Made by a program: the position numbers and the translations under genes. From NCBI GenBank assembly GCA_963932145.1, contig OZ010580.1:6748603-6812602 (forward strand): DNA of 64,000 nt, in the 5' to 3' direction. Below the pieces are notes generated by a model. It searched no databases. It was not told where the DNA came from and worked only from the letters and a program-made list of their open reading frames with translations. This stretch comes from Acanthosepion lycidas. Lineage: Eukaryota; Mollusca; Cephalopoda; Sepiida; Sepiidae. Below, piece by piece: positions 42,702 to 52,449 of this stretch (the first letter of the stretch is position 1; each line of letters begins with the position of its first letter).

Positions 42702-42707
<6 letters not shown>
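42412..42707. repeat. Foldback block: inverted repeat around R8 and an S2 tail
   Basis: GACATTTTTATGCTTATACA ... AAATATTTAAGTAAATGC (42419-42474) is mirrored at 42645-42702. Between the arms lie R8 copy 2 (42476-42590) and a piece of SINE S2 tail (GCAGAAGGAAATGGCAACCT at 42613). The arms are nearly identical while the contents are from other families, so an insertion into a palindrome loop is likely. Confidence 0.8.

Positions 42708-42780
<73 letters not shown>
42703..42780. repeat. (TA)n-(TG)n microsatellite
   Basis: TA run passing into TG run directly at the end of the foldback arm. Confidence 0.95.
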
Positions 42781-42782
<2 letters not shown>

Positions 42783-42784
42783 TC

Positions 42785-43295
42785 TGAACAAAATGTATCG
42801 GTAGTGTTGCTATAAAAAGAAAACTATGGCACATCAATTCTGCAGTGGGATGGGGTGTGGTCTCTCGCGGTTAATCCGAGTTAGTCAACATTCAAGTATA
42901 TCTTTTTCAAAGCAATAAAAAATCTTTCGCAATGCGTCTTTTTCATTCTTGGCTTCAGCTGGATCCAACATTTTAATTTCGTGCCTCAAAAGATTGACCG
43001 AAATTCATTTCGTTGATATTGTTCATAATAAAGAAGAAAGAAAGAAAGAAAAATAAAACAAAAAAAGAAAGTAATTATAAAGGTATGAAATAAAATTAAC
43101 GTGGCTAGTCGGGCTACGTGCATCTAAGCCCTATCTGAGCTGGAGACATACTTAATAGGCTATGTATATCTTGCCTTAATTTTTATAAATAATCTTTTAA
43201 AAATCTGTAATGACATGTATGCCCTGTTTTCATAGAACACGTTTTTATTTCAACTTGTTGTTTTCAAATGCCTATTTTAATTAATTTATTCCGTA
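42785..43295. other. Unannotated stretch
   Basis: A GAAA-type A-rich run at 43035-43072. Nothing else recognised. Confidence 0.35.
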
Positions 43296-43299
43296 CGGT

Positions 43300-43615
43300 A
43301 GAGGAGATACGGTGGAGTAATGGATAGCAGCTCAGATTGACGAATCGGAGAGCCGAGGTCGAATTCTAATCGAATTCATTACATCCACTTGCGTGATAAT
43401 ACCCTTGGGAAAGGTATAATCCTCTTCTTCTTCACCCAGCTATGGGAAAATAGTAGGACAAACCGAGTTCTATTGCATTGGATGGCAACTGGTCTACCGC
43501 AGAAGGAAATGGCAACCTACTGCAGGGAAAAATATGCCTCGCCAGTCATGTATCGAAAGATACATGATCGCCTAAGCATGTATCACGTATGGCACATAGC
43601 TGACTGACTGATTCC
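43300..43615 (+). mobile_element. SINE S2, most complete copy
   Basis: tRNA-like head: GGTGGAGTAATGGATAGC (A box) and GAGCCGAGGTCGAATTCT (B box) 45 bp apart. Body: CATCCACTTGCGTGATAATA, CTCTTCTTCTTCACCCAGCT, GGATGGCAACTGGTCTACCG, GCAGAAGGAAATGGCAACCT. Tail: GTATCGAAAGATACATGATC and a CTGACTGACTGATT end. About 315 bp, tRNA-headed. Other copies lie at 6.0-6.3 kb (minus), 14.75 kb (minus, head) and 42.6 kb (tail piece). Confidence 0.88.
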
Positions 43616-43985
43616 GTACAGTATAAGGTTTTTAGTGGAATGTATCTTTAGAGAAAGGGCAAATTAAATTTAGCACAACATCAATTTGAAAATAAAACAA
43701 GGTGGCAGACTTAACTCGTCGACTGGAGGGTTAGGGTGAAGATTGTGAATGGGGTAGTGTTGAGGAAAAATTCATAGACAGAGAGATGCATAAAAACACT
43801 AACGCATAGACATATATACAAACACACACTCGAGATAGCTACACACGTTATTTTAAAAAAATCTATTTGGCTAGAGATTAAAAAAAAAAAACTATATATT
43901 TTATTTAGAATAAAGGAATCATTTTAGCATTTAAGCAATACCAATAGTATATTTTGTTAAAGGTTGTGATGAGCCCGACAAACAT
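43616..43985. other. Unannotated AT-rich spacer
   Basis: Nothing recognised. Confidence 0.35.
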
Positions 43986-43989
43986 TGCT

Positions 43990-44275
43990 GACCTAGAGTT
44001 TTCACTGCAATTCGGTCTTTAATCTCCTTCAAATTAACCCTCTTCTGAAACCGCAATGTTCTGTGTCTTTGATGGAAGCATTCCTCGAATTATTTTTTTG
44101 GGGTAGAGCACAGTTTCCTCGTAGATTGTCTTGGATGTCCTCGACGTCTTTCATGTATGATTTGATTTTTAAGAGGAAAGCGTATCAAGGCTCTATATCT
44201 GGGGAATATAGTGGTTGTCGGGGTTTGGAAATGTGCTTGGCCCAGAAATGCTGCACTTAATAGCGAATTGATTTA
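43990..44275 (-). mobile_element. Mariner transposase C-terminal remnant
   Basis: The minus strand reads YSPDIEP.YAFLLKIKSYMK followed by DVEDIQDNLRGNCALPQKN, which parallels SPDLAPCDFFLFPKLK..LKG..F.DVE.IK.N...EL.AIPK of mariner transposases; the catalytic-region PD is kept. It uses one main frame with a stop. Nearby TIRs were not found. Confidence 0.6.
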
Positions 44276-44282
44276 AAAAATC

Positions 44283-44520
44283 TCCACCTCACGATTGCTG
44301 TCTTCTAGGTTGTCTTTATTGATTATTTCCATGAAAGATTTGAACTCGGGCCCAGCTATCAAGTCAACCCTCATTATAACTCCCCGTTTATTACTAAGAT
44401 TACCCCTGAGAAAAATAGTTTCCATGTACCTTTTGGCAAACGTACACGCTTCTTTTTGTAATATCCTATTAAAATTATGCTTGTCCCTCCCTTTGTTAGT
44501 TCACACGATCATTTCGTCGT
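44283..44520 (-). other. Unidentified 73-codon open frame
   Basis: The minus strand has an uninterrupted frame, about 44500 to 44284, reading KGRDKHNFNRILQKEACTFA, KRYMETIFLRGNLSNKRGVI, MRVDLIAGPEFKSFMEIINK and DNLEDSNREVEIF in sequence. It is balanced in amino acid content, unlike the microsatellite frames. There is no motif I recognise; it could be an element-coded remnant or chance. Confidence 0.25.
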
Positions 44521-44629
44521 ACCAATACCTCATAAATGAAGAATTATTCATTTTGATAGAGTGGAAAGAGGAGAAAAGTCTTTATTTGGTCACAGTTAGA
44601 AAATGAAAGAAAGAAAGGGGAAATTCAAG

Positions 44630-44703
44630 TGGAGACAGAGAATCTGTTTTAGTCGATCGGAACAGATACTACCCTTTGATCTTAGGCAAAAAGCCGAAAC
44701 GTT
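44630..44703 (-). pseudogene. U2 snRNA-like 5' fragment
   Basis: On the minus strand the sequence TTTCGGCTTTTTGCCTAAGA, TCAAAGGGTAGTATCTGTTC closely follows the 5' end of U2 snRNA (CTTCTCGGCCTTTTGGCTAAGATCAAGTGTAGTATCTGTTC), including the branch-point-pairing GTAGTA element. Similarity fades after about nucleotide 60-70 of U2 (ACAGATTCTCTGTCTCC). Changes disturb the 5' stem, and the Sm site and 3' stems are absent. It abuts an S5 repeat, which suggests a chimeric retrotransposition product. Confidence 0.75.
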
Positions 44704-44709
44704 GTATCA

Positions 44710-45035
44710 ATTCCTTTTCCCCATTTGGACGAGATGTGACACTAGGTTTTTTTAGGTGAGGACCCGAGCGCGTACGCTCGAGACAAGGTCAAAAATTGCC
44801 CTCAGCCCCCGCAAGCGTCGGTTGCGCTGGCCTCGCTGCGAGCGCCGATCCCTCCCTCGTGCAATGGGAGGGCGCGGCCTCGGACAGCTGTTCCCCAGGG
44901 CTGGGCACCTCTCAGCATAATTTTCTCAGTTGCCCATCTGTCCTTTGAGAGAGAAGCCCCTGAACGCACACTGTCCCAAAGACAGTGACGCAACTGAGAG
45001 ATGAGAAGCCTGCGTTGAAAATCCCTCCTAAGAAA
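44710..45035 (+). repeat. S5 GC-rich repeat, good copy 2
   Basis: Matches the copy at 32336-32640 over about 320 bp (GTTGCGCTGGCCTCGCTGCG, GTGCAATGGGAGGGCGCGGC, CAGCTGTTCCCCAGGGCTGG, AATTTTCTCAGTTGCCC, AGATGAGAAGCCTGCGTTGA). The copy is GC-rich in AT-rich surroundings. Its left end joins the 5' end of the U2-like fragment on the other strand. A degenerate partial copy follows at 45058-45125 (GAAACAAGGTC..GATCGCGTGC). Confidence 0.8.
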
Positions 45036-45472
45036 CGCAATTCTATTTTCTTGTGTCGCATGATATCAAGAAGTGAAACAAGGTCAATTTATTGTGAGGA
45101 GTTCGATCGCGTGCAACGGGCCCAGTATCAAAGACGGAAATCCAAATTTAGTTTATATGAAACAACATCGTCTACTGAATTATTTTCTAATTATTATTAA
45201 TAGAAATGTTAATAAAACGAAGATTTGGATAGTTTATATAAGTAAATATATATGAGCAAGGAGAGAAACGGTAGGATGTTATCAACAGTTCACTTTCAAA
45301 TTATTTTATCTGAGAATTTACAGTAAAAAGAGTTGCTGTTGCACCTTCTTAAATAACACGATGGTATTGCTAAGTCCAGTTGAAACCCTCTGCAATGCAA
45401 GTGTGCAGAAACTTAATTTTCTTCAACCTCACGCTGCAGACCCCACCAATAAGAAAAGTTACTGACACAAAC

Positions 45473-45475
<3 letters not shown>

Positions 45476-45525
<50 letters not shown>
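45476..45525. repeat. (TA)n microsatellite
   Basis: Pure TA run directly left of hairpin MITE copy 3. Confidence 0.95.
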
Positions 45526-45527
<2 letters not shown>

Positions 45528-45725
45528 TGAACATTGAAGTCAACACTTACAGGCGACAGGCTGCTTCATGCTAGACGCAATTGCCAGGCCTCGACTGCAT
45601 CTAGCATGAAACAGACTGTCGCTTCTAAGTGTCGGCTTCTATGTTCACTTTTATATTTACACACGCTCTATCACTGGTATTGAGCACTTTATCCCATAAA
45701 TATAGCACACCTTAAGACTATATTT

Positions 45726-45735
<10 letters not shown>
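45526..45735. mobile_element. Hairpin MITE, family H, copy 3
   Basis: AAGTGAACATTGAAGTCAAC ... GCTTCATGCTAGACGCAATT is mirrored by TGCATCTAGCATGAAACAGA ... TTCTATGTTCACTTTTATA. The ~75-bp flank (GCACTTTATCCCATAAATAT, CTTAAGACTATATTTTT) continues to a TA tract, in opposite orientation to copy 2. A scrap TGTGAACATTGAACATTT recurs at 45770. Confidence 0.88.
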
Positions 45736-45771
<36 letters not shown>

Positions 45772-46014
45772 GTGAACATTGAACATTTTCTCGGCTGTTT
45801 ATATATACGGGTCAGTGGTACATTGTCGGTAGTCTATTTAGGCGGTTATTTTACCGGAAGTCATTTATTTATTTATTTCGGTTAAATTATGTTGCCTGTC
45901 ATTATTTATTCTTATTTTTCATTTTTATTTTTTATTTTTATTTCTTATCTTATATTCATTTATTTTAATTTTAATCGGTGTTTTTATTAACGTAGTAAAA
46001 AATTGTTTATAAGG

Positions 46015-46068
<54 letters not shown>
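45736..46068. repeat. (TA)n tracts and ATTT-rich spacer
   Basis: TA runs at 45731-45768 and 46016-46068 with an ATTT/TTAT-rich spacer between. Confidence 0.85.
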
Positions 46069-46074
<6 letters not shown>

Positions 46075-46075
<1 letters not shown>

Positions 46076-46710
46076 CCAGGTGGTATGAAAAAATTTCCGG
46101 ACTAGGTCTAGGACACCAAAAGATGGCTAGCAGTGACCATTATGTGCCACTGTGCCGAGGGACATCGCTGTGTTTACTTCGCAAGTTATGAAATTTGTGA
46201 TCACGTGTATGCAGTACCTTCAATTTTGTCATGCAAAAGCTTATGTCTTTTTTTTTTTTAGTCATCTGTGGTATTTAAGCATCAAGAATACATCTCGTTG
46301 TTCCAGACTGTCAAACGAGTGTTCTGTTGCAACGTTTTTAGGCATTTGACGTAGGACGTTTGTCGAAAGCGACAGGATCTGCAGAGAGCAAAGAATCGGA
46401 TTCTTCACGAAGAATATGCCCCCTGTCATCTTCCCATTCGTGAATTTCTAACCAAAAACAATATTGTGTCGCTTCCGCAACGCCCTATTCGCCAGATTTA
46501 GCACCTGCGAGATTCCATTTCTTCTCCAAGCTGAAAATGCATCTTAAAGGTCACCGTTTTCATACTGTTGCTTGCAGAAAAACGAATTCCAGCCCGGATT
46601 CCATAAGTGACTGGCACGCTGGTACCGGTGCATTGTTTGGCAAGATGACAATTTCGAAGTGGATGATGATGCAAAATATATTATTTTTTTCAAAAGTTCA
46701 AAAACTACCT

Positions 46711-46712
<2 letters not shown>
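46075..46712 (+). mobile_element. Mariner-like transposon, internally deleted
   Basis: The left end CCAGGTGGTATGAAAAAATT and the right end (inversely GGAGGTAGTTTTTGAACTTT) are diverged TIRs beside (TA)n tracts. The plus strand encodes the C-terminal transposase: IREFLTKNNIVSLPQRPYSPDLAP (SPDLAP with catalytic-region Asp), RFHFFSKLKMHLKGHRFHTV and an FSKVQKLPP end. The N-terminal two-thirds is mostly deleted. Type: mariner, DD34D-like by motif. Confidence 0.82.

Positions 46713-46755
<43 letters not shown>
46713..46755. repeat. (TA)n microsatellite
   Basis: Pure TA run at the right end of the mariner copy. Confidence 0.95.
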
Positions 46756-46759
<4 letters not shown>

Positions 46760-46792
46760 AATTTCACAGAGTTAACATGTAGAAAAGTCAAT

Positions 46793-47048
46793 ATGTATAA
46801 AGGTAAAAGACAATAGGAAAACTGTATTATGAGTAGACGTCTTTTGTCCAATGTGGACTTTTTCAAGGCAAAAATGAAATAAATTTATTAAAATCAATGT
46901 AACTATTAACAAATTTTAAGGGCATTTTGTTGGTTGTTAATAGGTACATTGTTTTTAATAAATTCATTTCAATTTTGCCTTGAAAAATGCCTCATTGGAC
47001 AAAACGCGTCGGCTAATTATACAGCTATTGTCTTCTACCTTTATACAT
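46793..47048. mobile_element. 256-bp foldback element
   Basis: ATGTATAAAGGTAAAAGACA, GTCTTTTGTCCAATGTGGAC, TTTTTCAAGGCAAAAATGAA and TTTATTAAAATCAATGTAAC on the left are mirrored in order on the right to CTACCTTTATACAT. Arms are about 115 bp with scattered differences. The right arm phrase TTGCCTTGAAAAATGCC..CATTGGACAAAACGCGTCGGC resembles 31938-31978 (TTGCCTTGAATAAGTC...GACGAAACGCGTCGGC), so other members exist. Confidence 0.82.
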
Positions 47049-47075
47049 AAATACATACACACTCATATATGTGTG

Positions 47076-47080
<5 letters not shown>

Positions 47081-47153
<73 letters not shown>
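47081..47153. repeat. (TA)n microsatellite
   Basis: Pure TA run of about 72 bp, followed by a (GATA)n stub. Confidence 0.95.
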
Positions 47154-47156
<3 letters not shown>

Positions 47157-47326
47157 GGGGTGTAGATAGATAGATAGATAGACAGATTTTCCTATGGAGG
47201 GCAACGGATGATCATACACAAGAGAATTGTTTAAAGCAGCCAGTTGCCTGTGTCCTGCAAACATACACTTTCCATCATAGCACTATGTCATGCAATAATT
47301 CACTCTTGCTTTTTTGCAGTATCTTG

Positions 47327-47424
47327 AAACACCATTTCTCGTCCGATCCAACGAAGTTAAGCAACGTCGAGCCTGATTAGTACCTAGATGGGTGGCTACC
47401 TTGGAATACCAGTTGCTATAAAGT
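47327..47424 (+). pseudogene. 5S rRNA-like sequence
   Basis: TCTCGTCCGATCCAACGAAG, TTAAGCAACGTCGAGCCTGA, TTAGTACCTAGATGGGTGGC and TACCTTGGAATACCAGTTGC line up with metazoan 5S rRNA from about nucleotide 20 to 119 (GATCTCGTCTGATCTCGGAAGC...GGGAATACCGGGTGCTGTAG). The internal Pol III control region (A box, IE and C box) is largely preserved, but several stem positions are altered and the first ~20 nt are missing or degraded. Only one copy is seen and no long T run directly follows. It is a 5S pseudogene or the head of a 5S-derived (SINE3-type) element. Confidence 0.85.
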
Positions 47425-48095
47425 GAAATTTGCAGGTGTTGTAATGGATAACGGCTTCTTTATTAGTTTTTGAAACAAATTGGAATCTCTCCTGTTCTTA
47501 ATCAAATACCTGCTTATCTATTTTCGCGAAAACTTCATAGATGAAGAATTATAAGAAAATAATCATTTCGAATTGCTAAACTGATCTGATACTGGTTTTT
47601 CCAAATTTCATTCAAATTATAATTCATTCAATTCTAAAGTAAATCGAATCTTAAATTAAAATTATATTTTAGTCATGTAACGCACCGTCTTTTCTCGTTA
47701 ATTTAAAACTAATTTAAAATATATGGTTGAGAAAAAATGACGAGAAAGAAACCTCCACATTATTATTGTTTGCAATCATTGTCACAGCTGTATAAATCGG
47801 TCGATGAAAAAAGAATAGCAAATGAAAGTTATTAGACACATGGTTTGTAAGATTTATTTGCTGTTTTAATTCTCATGAAGTAATCTACTGATCGCTTATC
47901 ATTCTTCCATTTACATAAACTCAATTTTAGACTATTCCTATCCCCTCCTCGGATATTTTAGATCTCTTACCTATTTCACCTCCAGCGGACCAGGTCGACT
48001 TAGACAACAAGAACAAAAAAAACTACACCAGTTATGAAGTGGTTTAAAAAAAGACAGAAAACACGTGTGATACTATGGAGAACCACATACTAAGG
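47425..48095. other. Unannotated stretch
   Basis: No gene or repeat partner recognised. GTTTTTGAAACAAAT etc. just after the 5S-like sequence shows no SINE body I can identify. Confidence 0.35.
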
Positions 48096-48102
48096 GGATG
48101 TG

Positions 48103-48240
48103 TTGGGCACCTCAAAGCGGTTAGAAAACTTGCCTCGGTAGAAAAATTACGAGTGAATTTGATCCTCACGAGGTACCCCACACTTTCGGCATTGTGCCAC
48201 ACCTAAGCAACTCTTGGAAAATCACTAAGGGAGTGGGTGG
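48103..48240 (+). mobile_element. SINE S3, plus orientation
   Basis: GGGCACCTCAAAGCGGTTAG, ACTTGCCTCGGTAGAAAAAT, CCTCACGAGGTACCCCACAC, TTTCGGCATTGTGCCACACC, TAAGCAACTCTTGGAAAATC run in the order of the S3 consensus. The A-box TGTAATGGTTAGC is damaged. Confidence 0.8.
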
Positions 48241-48299
48241 TTTTATTTCGATCTCAGGTGTTTTTCTTTGATAGAACAGTTCTTTTTGACGTTCAGTTT

Positions 48300-48610
48300 T
48301 CTCTGTGGTATCCATTTTCCAAAATAAAATCCAAAGACGAATATGCAGTGTTAATGGTCCTGAAATTGCATCTCACCTTCAGTCACTTTCCTACCGCCGT
48401 AATATCGTTTCTCATTGTCTTTCATATCAAAGCTTTCTTAGTCTCTGTTCAGATGGACTTTCTTCTATTGTACCTCGACTTCATATATTTAAGAACAGTG
48501 CGAGATTGGCAACATGGTCCCATCATAAATTCTTTGCTAACAGATTTTTCTCGCACTTCTCCATCGTGGAACTTTCTTGCGTATTTTTGATTTCCAGCCA
48601 ACTTTAACCT
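48300..48610 (+). mobile_element. Jockey/CR1-like LINE C-terminal fragment
   Basis: Plus-strand translation KIQRRICSVNGPEIASHLQS, LSYRRNIVSHCLSYQSFLSL, CSDGLSSIVPRLHIFKNSAR and LATWSHHKF follows the known tail of jockey-clade ORF2 (IQ.RA.RLI....T..L.SL.HRR.VA.L.LFYRY..G.CS.EL...VP......R.TR.....H). It is the third LINE type in the window. 5'-truncated, with the WNSLP end lost into another frame (SWNFLAYF). Confidence 0.75.
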
Positions 48611-49610
48611 TAAAAAAAAATTAAATTCAATGTCAACCATTATCTTTGACTTTATGATTCCTCTTTTTTATTGTTCTCGCAACTTAATAATATTTTTCTT
48701 TTTCTTATTCTTTCACATTCAGTAATCCCTTGTGTCTTAGTGGCTTTATTGCCTTGCTTGGAATGAAGTGGTTTAAAAACAGAACTAAGGGAAATGGGAA
48801 ATAAAGGGATTTTTGGAGATCAAGTAACAACAAAACCCGAAATAGGGTATATCCGGATGCTGGTCTATATTAACAGGCTTGGGCTGATCGGCACTTTGCG
48901 GGATACAGACATGTTCGTCGAGCTATTCCAAAGCCTCCTTTTCTTATTGCCAATTACCTCATCGGGATGGATAATTGGGCAAGGTGTTGGTAGGGGGAAT
49001 AACTGACATAACAGAATTTGTCCCAAGTATCACCTACATAACCAATCAGACGAACAGACGAAGCCCAGAATGAAAAACCTATTTTATAATAGGATTTGCA
49101 TTCTTATTTCTCGACGTGGCGTTGGTCTTTCGTCGTGCTACCTTGTGAGCATGCAGGGCGCACTTTCCCAGCTTTCAGTGCACACCGACGTGATCGGAAA
49201 ACGGAATACAGCGCGGGGTAATCATTGCCCGATCAGTGGGAAGCTTGGGGGAGGCTCACATCGTATGTTTACACACGTAACTTGACTAAAATTGTAATCG
49301 ATCATTTATGTTTCAAGAAAACTGAATTTCCTTTCGAATCTATTTTTTTTAATAATCATTGAACACGCACCCAATAAGCAAACCCACTAAGACGCGAGAT
49401 GTCACTGAGAGTAAAAGAAACAGAGAGCTCATTATTGTGAAGAGATAGAGAAAGAAAGAGAGAGGGAGAGAGGTGAGAATGTGAGGGAAAGAGAGGAGGG
49501 CAGAAGAAAAGGATGCAAGGAGATAGAAAATGACAATTAGCTTTGGTATTTAGATTTTTGAAGATCATAGAAAAACATGAAACCGGAAGAGGCGAGAAGG
49601 TCGAAATTAT
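48611..49610. other. Unannotated stretch
   Basis: Contains the short phrase shared with 24.03 kb (GTGTCTTAGTGGCTTTATTG, 48730) and a GC-richer block at 48830-49270 with two open frames of 70-71 codons (48794-49006 and 49070-49285) that I cannot assign to a family. A (GA)-rich run is at 49440-49500. Confidence 0.35.
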
Positions 49611-49611
49611 A

Positions 49612-49757
49612 AAGTGATGTTCTAAGCCCGACTTAGTTGCGGCCCAAGGTCGAAAGTATAAGGCACACAGTAAGAACTGAACTCAATACTCAGTCGTAAT
49701 TGATTTAGCAAGACAAGCTTTCTAACTATTACACCACAGCGAGGTGCCCGGGTCGAA
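49612..49757 (-). mobile_element. SINE S3, minus orientation
   Basis: Minus strand: GGGCACCTCGCTGTGGTGTA, ATAGTTAGAAAGCTTGTCTT, GCTAAATCAATTACGACTGA, GTATTGAGTTCAGTTCTTAC, then ACTTTCGACCTTGGGCC. This is the S3 order with a recognisable A box. Confidence 0.8.
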
Positions 49758-50009
49758 ATTATAAATATTGAACTTACGTTTGCATGTAGCAGTTTCAACA
49801 ATTGGGACCCTTCCTTCAGTGTTTGCAATCAACACAATGTAATCAACGCATTTTATAATGTTAAGATTGCGCTTATCGATAATAAAATCTAGTGCTTTTC
49901 AGCTTATCTGACGTAGCGTACCGGCACTAATTTTTTTTTTCAACCTGCTAGGGACCGTCGAGCGAAGCTGGAAGATTTGCGGTGGGGGGGTTACTATGAT
50001 TACACCAAA

Positions 50010-52025
50010 ATTTCTTTTAGATATATTCCATTTAACTAGGTACCTCTACGAAATCGCTAAAAAAGTGCATAGCTTGATGAAAAAGACGCCAAACTTGCAG
50101 AAAACAAAATTTTATCGTCTAAATGCTTATGTTATTATTAGGAGGAAAGACTAAAGTTTTTTTTTAATTATCTTTAAAAATGTTTCTTCTTTATAAAAAA
50201 TTCTAAATTTTGATTAAAAAACCTTGTTTCTCTTTGTATCAGCGGAACTAGTAAATTACATAGACAATTTTTAGCACGTTTTTTTTTTTGCATGACACAC
50301 ATTAATTTGGCAAATCTTGCAAAACTAGAAATAATTGTCGAATGTTAATGAAAATTTCAGGAACTATTCACAGATGATCGTAATTATTATAAATATGTTA
50401 TTTTTTATTAAAGTCATGGCAGAAATATTTTTTTATATTTATTACTCCCCCATAACTAATTTCATGAAAACACTAGAAATTCGATCGAGTCTAGTTGAAT
50501 GATTACAATAATTAAAAGCACAATTCTTTGAGGAATGCAAATAATTTTTTTTTATTTTTAATTGGACCCCTCTACCTGAAAATCAGCTCTGAATTGTAAC
50601 ATACAAAACTCAATAAAACAAAGATATTATTTAATTTCAAATGCTTTTATCTGCTTTTAGTTGTTTTTATGAATATGGACACTATTTTCTGAAAGCAACA
50701 AATTTTTTCGATGAAAAATGAATTTTTAATACAATTATTTGTTATTTCTTAATTATAATTTATTTTTAAATTTAATTTTTTAAACTATTATAAAATTATT
50801 TAAAAGCAGCATCCACTTTCGTAAATGTACTTCAGAGTTAGATCTTTTTTATCACATTGTAAATTGCATCATTTTGACTAATCAGAAGATCCACAGTAAT
50901 TAAGAAATGTAATTTTGTGTTTATAATTGGGCTGTAATTATAAAGTACGGAAGACCAACCAAAATACAATTAAGTTGCGTTATTTGAGTTAAGCATTATT
51001 CTCCCCTGTTAAGGCCTTTACTTTTGAAAAACACGTGTGGAGAAGTTAATTTGATTTTTCAATTTCAACCGTGAAGGGTACCTACAAGTATCAGTATCAT
51101 CTTATGAAATTTATATGATCTTATTTTTATATTAATCTCAGTTATGACATTTTTCCATAAATGAAATATCAAAATTAATAATAAAATGAATGGAAATACA
51201 AATACAGTAAAATGTAATAAATGTACATAAAATTATAGTATTTTATGTACACTTGTGATAAAATTTCATAAGAAAGGTACCTATAAATTAATTAGATACC
51301 TTTCTTATGAAATATGAAATTTAATCTCAATCTTAACAGTCTTATTTTAATTTCTTTATAATATATTTTCCATAAAGCATCGTAAACGTAAAGGTGAAAG
51401 CTAAGTACAAAAAAAAAAGCAAAAACAAAATTAGAGCGCTGAAAATTTTCCTTAAAAATAACGAGGTAAATAATTTGTTCACTTAAATGTAAATTATTTC
51501 ACTTTTCTCCTTCCGTAGAACAAATTACCCTCACGGAATCCGTCAATATATCATTCATCACCTGTCAAGTAATGCTAATGTTTATGACCTGCTTTGTTTT
51601 ATTTTTAAATTATATCTTTTCGGCACAGAAGCGAAGTGAAGCTTGGTTCAAAATGTTTTAAATAAACATTATAATTTCTGATTTTCTTAAAATAAGTTTT
51701 GAAAAAATTATAATTGATATTTAAAAGAATATCAAAGTGAGATTTCCAGTTCTTTTTATAAAATGGAAAAAAAAGATCAATTTTGCTGACTCAAAAAAAC
51801 ACCCAGATTTTAAACGAAAATTTCGGACGTGGTAGGAACGATTAAAAAATGTAAAAAGAAAATACCGCCCAAATACTTTTATCTTTTCTCTTAATAATAA
51901 CATAAACAGTTAGACGATAACATTTTGTTTTCATCAAATTTGGCGTTTTTTCATCATGCTATGCTTTTTTTAGCGATCTCGTGGAGGTAAATATATTTAA
52001 CGGTTATTTTGAGACTATCTGTAAG
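50010..52025. mobile_element. ~2-kb AT-rich element with long inverted repeats
   Basis: CTCTACGAAATCGCTAAAAA, AAGTGCATAGCTTGATGAAA, AAGACGCCAAACTTGCAGAA, ATCGTCTAAATGCTTATGTT (50045-50135) are mirrored at 51893-51990 (AACATAAACAGTTAGACGAT ... TTTAGCGATCTCGTGGAGG). Weaker similarity seems to continue for 100-150 bp further inside. The ~1.75 kb between is AT-rich with no open frame of note. A smaller perfect palindrome (TTTCATAAGAAAGGTA and its complement, 51267-51315) lies inside. A large non-autonomous TIR element is the simplest reading. Confidence 0.65.
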
Positions 52026-52445
52026 TCAGTCACCATTAAAATAAAAATATTTTCCCAGTGTGTCAGGGACAAGCACCATATTCGAACCATATAATTATAC
52101 CGAGAAAATATTATTTGAAAATTTGTAATATTATTCATTTGTACCAGAAAAATATAATGAATATAATAAAAGTTACAACATTTTTTTAATTTTATACTGA
52201 TTTTGTAGAAATATATTTTCCTATTTCTCGGTGCGTTCCCCAAACGTCACATCATCGTGATAATATTGTTAATATTGTTAATACTGTTCTGATGTTCTGC
52301 TGTTCATTAAATCGCGTTCCTCTAAAACTGAATTAAATTAAGGAAATTAGTAAATCGCGAAGCAGGGTTTTTGTCAAAGTATTTTTCCAAACAAATCTTA
52401 TTCAAATTTCATCGATTGCTTTGCGAAATTGAACGAAACGAATGG
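52026..52445. other. Unannotated AT-rich spacer
   Basis: Nothing recognised. Confidence 0.3.
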
Positions 52446-52449
52446 CTTA

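Noticed and set aside
44845-44905. U1 snRNA similarity in the S5 core (GTGCAATGG...GCCTCG)
   Set aside because: Only a nine-base word matches; no U1 stem or 5' splice-site-pairing region is present.
48794-49285. Two 70-codon frames in a GC-richer block as host exons
   Set aside because: No recognisable family; the frames are not linked by convincing splice sites. Left as unannotated rather than called a gene.
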